From NCBI GenBank assembly GCA_039812125.1, contig JBDHZV010000123.1:1-8354 (forward strand): 8,354 nucleotides of DNA, in the 5' to 3' direction. The notes under the pieces were generated by a model. The model did not search any database. It saw only the letters and a list, made by a program, of their open reading frames with translations, and was not told where the DNA came from. Within the stretch, counting starts at the first letter, position 1. Every line of letters starts with the position of its first letter. Source of the DNA: Prado023 sp039812125 (GTDB lineage Bacteria > Actinomycetota > Actinomycetes > S36-B12 > CAIYMF01). Of the stretch, positions 6,026 through 8,354 are shown piece by piece. Position numbers and translations under genes: made by a program.

Positions 6026-6520
6026 ATGGCCGCACCGGGTACCTCCGACCGTCCCCCGGGTCCGGCCGCCTGGCCCGAGCACATCCAGCAGCGGTACGGG
6101 GTCCGGCGGCGTCCCCGCTGGGTGGGCTGGGTCCTCGGCCTGCTCCTGGTCGGCTCCGTCGCAGTCGTCACCGCCGTGGGTGTGCGGCTGGGCAACCCGG
6201 CCGTCGACGCGGGGGTCCTGTCCTACGACACGCGCTCCGACGAGGCGCTCACGGTGCGCTTCGAGCTGGTCCGTCGCGAGACGGCGCCGGCGACCTGCGT
6301 GCTGCGGGCCCGCGCCGCCGACGGCTACGACGTCGGATACGCCGTCGTCTGGATCCCACCGGCCCAGGGCCGCACGACCCACGAGTACACGCTGCGCACG
6401 GCCTACCGGGCCATCATCGGCGAGGTCCTCGGCTGCGGCACCTCCGGGGTCCCGCCGGGGGTCACCGACGCGCAGTTCCGCCCGGGAGTCGTGCCACCCG
6501 CGCAACCGTGGACGCCCTGA
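6026..6520 (+). CDS. DUF4307 family membrane-anchored protein (Rv1081c-like)
   Basis: 164 residues with a cytoplasmic N-terminus containing the family's QQRYGVRRRPR motif (21-31), one membrane segment (about 33-53), and an extracytoplasmic domain of about 110 residues. That domain holds FELVRRETAPATCVLRARAADGYDVGYAVVWIPP and EYTLRTAYRA, with two cysteines (C91, C137) that are typical of the family and could form a disulfide outside the membrane. Function is unknown. In M. tuberculosis and other actinobacteria the gene sits between greA and mca; here greA is kept but mca is not. The ATG start has no ribosome binding site, and TAGTCT 9 bases upstream suggests leaderless or near-leaderless expression. 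It ends 64 bases before greA. Confidence 0.88.
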   Translation: MAAPGTSDRPPGPAAWPEHIQQRYGVRRRPRWVGWVLGLLLVGSVAVVTAVGVRLGNPAVDAGVLSYDTRSDEALTVRFELVRRETAPATCVLRARAADGYDVGYAVVWIPPAQGRTTHEYTLRTAYRAIIGEVLGCGTSGVPPGVTDAQFRPGVVPPAQPWTP

Positions 6521-6532
6521 CGCCAGCCCGCC

Positions 6533-6541
6533 TGTTACGCT
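6533..6541 (+). promoter_or_regulatory. Candidate extended -10 promoter of greA
   Basis: TGTTACGCT contains the extended -10 pattern TGn followed by TAnnnT (TACGCT, 6536-6541). Transcription would start near 6548, with a leader of about 37 bases. No good -35 is visible, as is common with extended -10 promoters. Confidence 0.45.
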
Positions 6542-6584
6542 CGAACGTCAGGCACCCCTGCGCACCCATGGGAGAACGAACGCT

Positions 6585-7079
6585 GTGACCGAGTCGACCG
6601 AGACCACCTGGCTGACCCAGGAGGCGTACGACCGCCTCGCCGCCGAGCTGGAGGAGCGCTCGACGAGCCGTCGCACCGAGATCACCCGCCGCATCGAGGC
6701 CGCCCGCGAGGAGGGCGACCTGCGCGAGAACGGCGGCTACCACGCGGCCAAGGACGAGCAGGGCAAGAACGAGGCCCGGATCCGGCAGCTGCGCCACCTG
6801 CTGGACAACTCCCGGATCGGCACGCCGGAGGCGGCTGAGGGTGAGGCGGCCCACGGGATGGTGGTCACGATCGACTTCGTCGGCAGCGCCCGCACCATGA
6901 CGTTCCTGCTGGGCTCGCGGGAGGAGGCCGCCCACGCCGCCGTGGACGTCATCTCGCCGTCGTCGCCGATCGGCTCCGCGGTGCTCGGGGCGAACGTGGG
7001 CGACACGGTCTCGTACACCACCCCGGCCGGCAAGCAGATGGCCGTGACCATCCGCAGCGTGGCGCCCTACTCCGCCTGA
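6585..7079 (+). CDS. greA: Transcription elongation factor GreA
   Basis: GreA enters the secondary channel of RNA polymerase and stimulates cleavage of the 3' end of backtracked transcripts, freeing stalled complexes. The 164-residue protein has the standard two-part form: an N-terminal antiparallel coiled coil (about 10-80) with the acidic tip EEGDLRENGGYHAAKDEQ (D45 and E48 correspond to E. coli D41 and E44), and a C-terminal FKBP-like domain (about 90-162) ending in SPIGSAVLGANVGDTVSY and PAGKQMAVTIRSV. The start is GTG 6585 with GGGAGA 9 bases upstream; the open frame runs much further upstream, into the DUF4307 gene in another frame, but the family's usual length fixes this start. It has its own promoter candidate and converges on ilvA. 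Confidence 0.96.
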   Translation: MTESTETTWLTQEAYDRLAAELEERSTSRRTEITRRIEAAREEGDLRENGGYHAAKDEQGKNEARIRQLRHLLDNSRIGTPEAAEGEAAHGMVVTIDFVGSARTMTFLLGSREEAAHAAVDVISPSSPIGSAVLGANVGDTVSYTTPAGKQMAVTIRSVAPYSA

Positions 7080-7081
7080 TC

Positions 7082-7108
7082 CGCCCCGAGCCGGCCCGCC
7101 GCGGGGCG
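7082..7108. terminator. Candidate bidirectional terminator between greA and ilvA
   Basis: A perfect 7-bp GC inverted repeat (CGCCCCG at 7082-7088, CGGGGCG at 7102-7108) with a 13-base loop, lying in the 43-base gap between two convergent genes, 2 bases after the greA stop. No U tract on either side. Position makes a terminator role likely. Confidence 0.45.
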
Positions 7109-7122
7109 AGGGGCACCGTGGC

Positions 7123-8331
7123 TCACTCGACCGACCAGACCCGGTAGCCGCGGTCCCGCAGGCTGGCCGCCACCTGCTGGGCGTGGTCGTGGCCGCGGGT
7201 CTCCAGGTGCAGGGTCACGTCGACCTCGCCCATGGACAGCCCGCCGGCGGTCCGCACGTGCTCGACCGAGAGCACGTTCGCGGCCAGGGTGGCGACCTCG
7301 CCGAGCAGCTCGGCGAGCGCGCCGGGGTGGTCGGCGACCCGCACCCGCAGCCCCACGTATCGCCCCGCGGCGACCAGGCCGTGCTGCATGACCCGCACCA
7401 GCAGCAGCGGGTCGATGTTCCCCCCGGACAGCACGACGACCACCGGCGCGGGCAGGCCGGTGGGGTCCTCCAGCAGCGCGGCCAGGCCGACCGCCCCGGC
7501 CGGCTCCACGAGCAGCTTGGAGCGCTCCAGAGCCAGCACCAGGGCCCGCGAGATGGACTCCTCGCTGACGGTGCGGAACTGCACGCCCAAGCGGGACACC
7601 AGGTCGAAGGTCAGCCGACCGGGACGGCCCACGGCGATGCCGTCGGCCATGGTGCTCATCCGGGCCAGGGAGGTCGGATGCCCCACGGCCAGCGACGGGG
7701 GGAACGCTGCCGCGCTGGCGGCCTGCACCCCGACGACCTTGACGTGGGGGGCCTGGGCCGCCATCACCGTGGCGATCCCGGCGACCAGTCCCCCGCCGCC
7801 GGTGCACACCAGCACCGTGGCCACCTCCGGGACCTGCTCGAGGATCTCCAGCCCGACGGTGCCCTGACCGTTGACGACATCCTCATGGTCGAACGGGTGG
7901 ATCATCACCGCACCGGTCTGCTCGGCGAACTCGGCGGCGGCGTCCAGCGCCTCGTCGACGGTGTCGCCGGCCAGCACGACGTGCGCGCCGTAGCCCTTGG
8001 TCGCCGCCACCTTGGGCAGCGGCGCACCCACCGGCATGAACACGGTGGCCCGGATGCCCAAGGTGCGCGCCGCCACGGCGACCCCCTGGGCGTGGTTGCC
8101 CGCGCTGGCGGCCACGACCCCGGCGGAGCGCTCCGCGGCGGACAGCCGGGACATGCGCACATAGGCACCGCGCACCTTGAACGAGCCGGCGCGCTGCAGG
8201 TTCTCGCACTTGAGCCACACCGGCCCACCGACACGGTCTGCCAGGTAGGCCGCCGGCGACACCGGAGTGTGCCGGGCGACCCCGCTGAGCAGCGCCCGCG
8301 CTGCCCGGATCTCGTCGATGGACACGGCCAT
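7123..8331 (-). CDS. ilvA: Threonine ammonia-lyase (threonine dehydratase) with C-terminal ACT domain
   Basis: A pyridoxal-phosphate enzyme that deaminates threonine (and serine) to 2-oxobutanoate, the first committed step toward isoleucine, or a catabolic step. The 402-residue protein shows KCENLQRAGSFKVRGAY with the PLP lysine K52, SAGNHAQG (76-83), the phosphate-binding GGGG loop (178-181), EPAGAVGLAAL (E276), and VVLSGGN with S302. Residues about 325-402 form one ACT domain (GLRVRVADHPGALAELLGEV), the medium form of the family; the classical long anabolic IlvA has a different, larger regulatory region. Which role it serves here is not settled. Start: ATG 8331 gives MAVSIDEIRAAR, matching the usual N-terminus. 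An in-frame GTG at 8349, or one beyond the window edge, is possible; neither has a clear ribosome binding site, and only 5 bases lie upstream of 8349. It converges with greA. Confidence 0.94.
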   Translation of the reverse strand: MAVSIDEIRAARALLSGVARHTPVSPAAYLADRVGGPVWLKCENLQRAGSFKVRGAYVRMSRLSAAERSAGVVAASAGNHAQGVAVAARTLGIRATVFMPVGAPLPKVAATKGYGAHVVLAGDTVDEALDAAAEFAEQTGAVMIHPFDHEDVVNGQGTVGLEILEQVPEVATVLVCTGGGGLVAGIATVMAAQAPHVKVVGVQAASAAAFPPSLAVGHPTSLARMSTMADGIAVGRPGRLTFDLVSRLGVQFRTVSEESISRALVLALERSKLLVEPAGAVGLAALLEDPTGLPAPVVVVLSGGNIDPLLLVRVMQHGLVAAGRYVGLRVRVADHPGALAELLGEVATLAANVLSVEHVRTAGGLSMGEVDVTLHLETRGHDHAQQVAASLRDRGYRVWSVE

Positions 8332-8354
8332 GGGCCCATCGTGGCCCACTCCGG

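Noticed and set aside
6180..6584. Upstream extension of greA
   Set aside because: It overlaps the DUF4307 gene in another frame and would more than double the usual GreA N-terminus. GTG 6585 with a ribosome binding site gives the normal length.
1..8354. tRNA, rRNA, CRISPR array, insertion sequence or attachment site
   Set aside because: None seen: the gaps are at most about 120 bases, there are no spaced direct repeats, no transposase or integrase motifs, and composition is even throughout.

Overview
The window is chromosomal DNA from a high-GC actinobacterium. The base composition, GTG starts, GGGAGG-type ribosome binding sites, TAnnnT promoter elements and the gene set all point that way. 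The order greA, DUF4307 protein, small membrane protein, hemolysin III and short-chain cis-prenyltransferase, followed by a PIN-PhoH protein, resembles the Rv1080c-Rv1086/Rv1095 neighbourhood of Mycobacterium tuberculosis and the matching region in other actinomycetes, as I recall it. I cannot resolve the family. Nearly every base is coding, no intergenic gap exceeds about 120 bases, and I see no mobile element, tRNA, rRNA or CRISPR.

Layout. Bases 1-3798, all on the minus strand, read right to left: exodeoxyribonuclease III (xth), hemolysin III/TrhA membrane protein, a Z-isoprenyl diphosphate synthase, and the PIN-PhoH protein PhoH2, whose last codons run off base 1. These four are spaced by 47-119 bases, with small GC hairpins or promoter-like elements between them, so they look like single genes or loosely linked units. 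Bases 3845-5976, also minus, hold a tight four-gene operon with overlapping ends: a small single-pass membrane protein, a SURF1-family cytochrome oxidase assembly factor, a DUF3817 three-pass membrane protein, and a DUF1707 protein with five FGG repeats. Bases 6026-7079, plus strand, hold a DUF4307 membrane-anchored protein and the elongation factor GreA. They diverge from the four-gene operon across 49 bases. Convergent with greA, bases 7123-8331 on the minus strand encode a threonine ammonia-lyase with a C-terminal ACT domain.

Most of this is housekeeping: transcript cleavage rescue, RNA processing, DNA repair, polyprenyl synthesis, respiratory oxidase assembly and threonine deamination. 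I do not see a clearly new system. The items most worth checking are the absence of mca (mycothiol conjugate amidase) from the junction where I would expect it, the coupling of a five-repeat FGG protein and a DUF3817 protein to SURF1, and several genes that appear to be leaderless.
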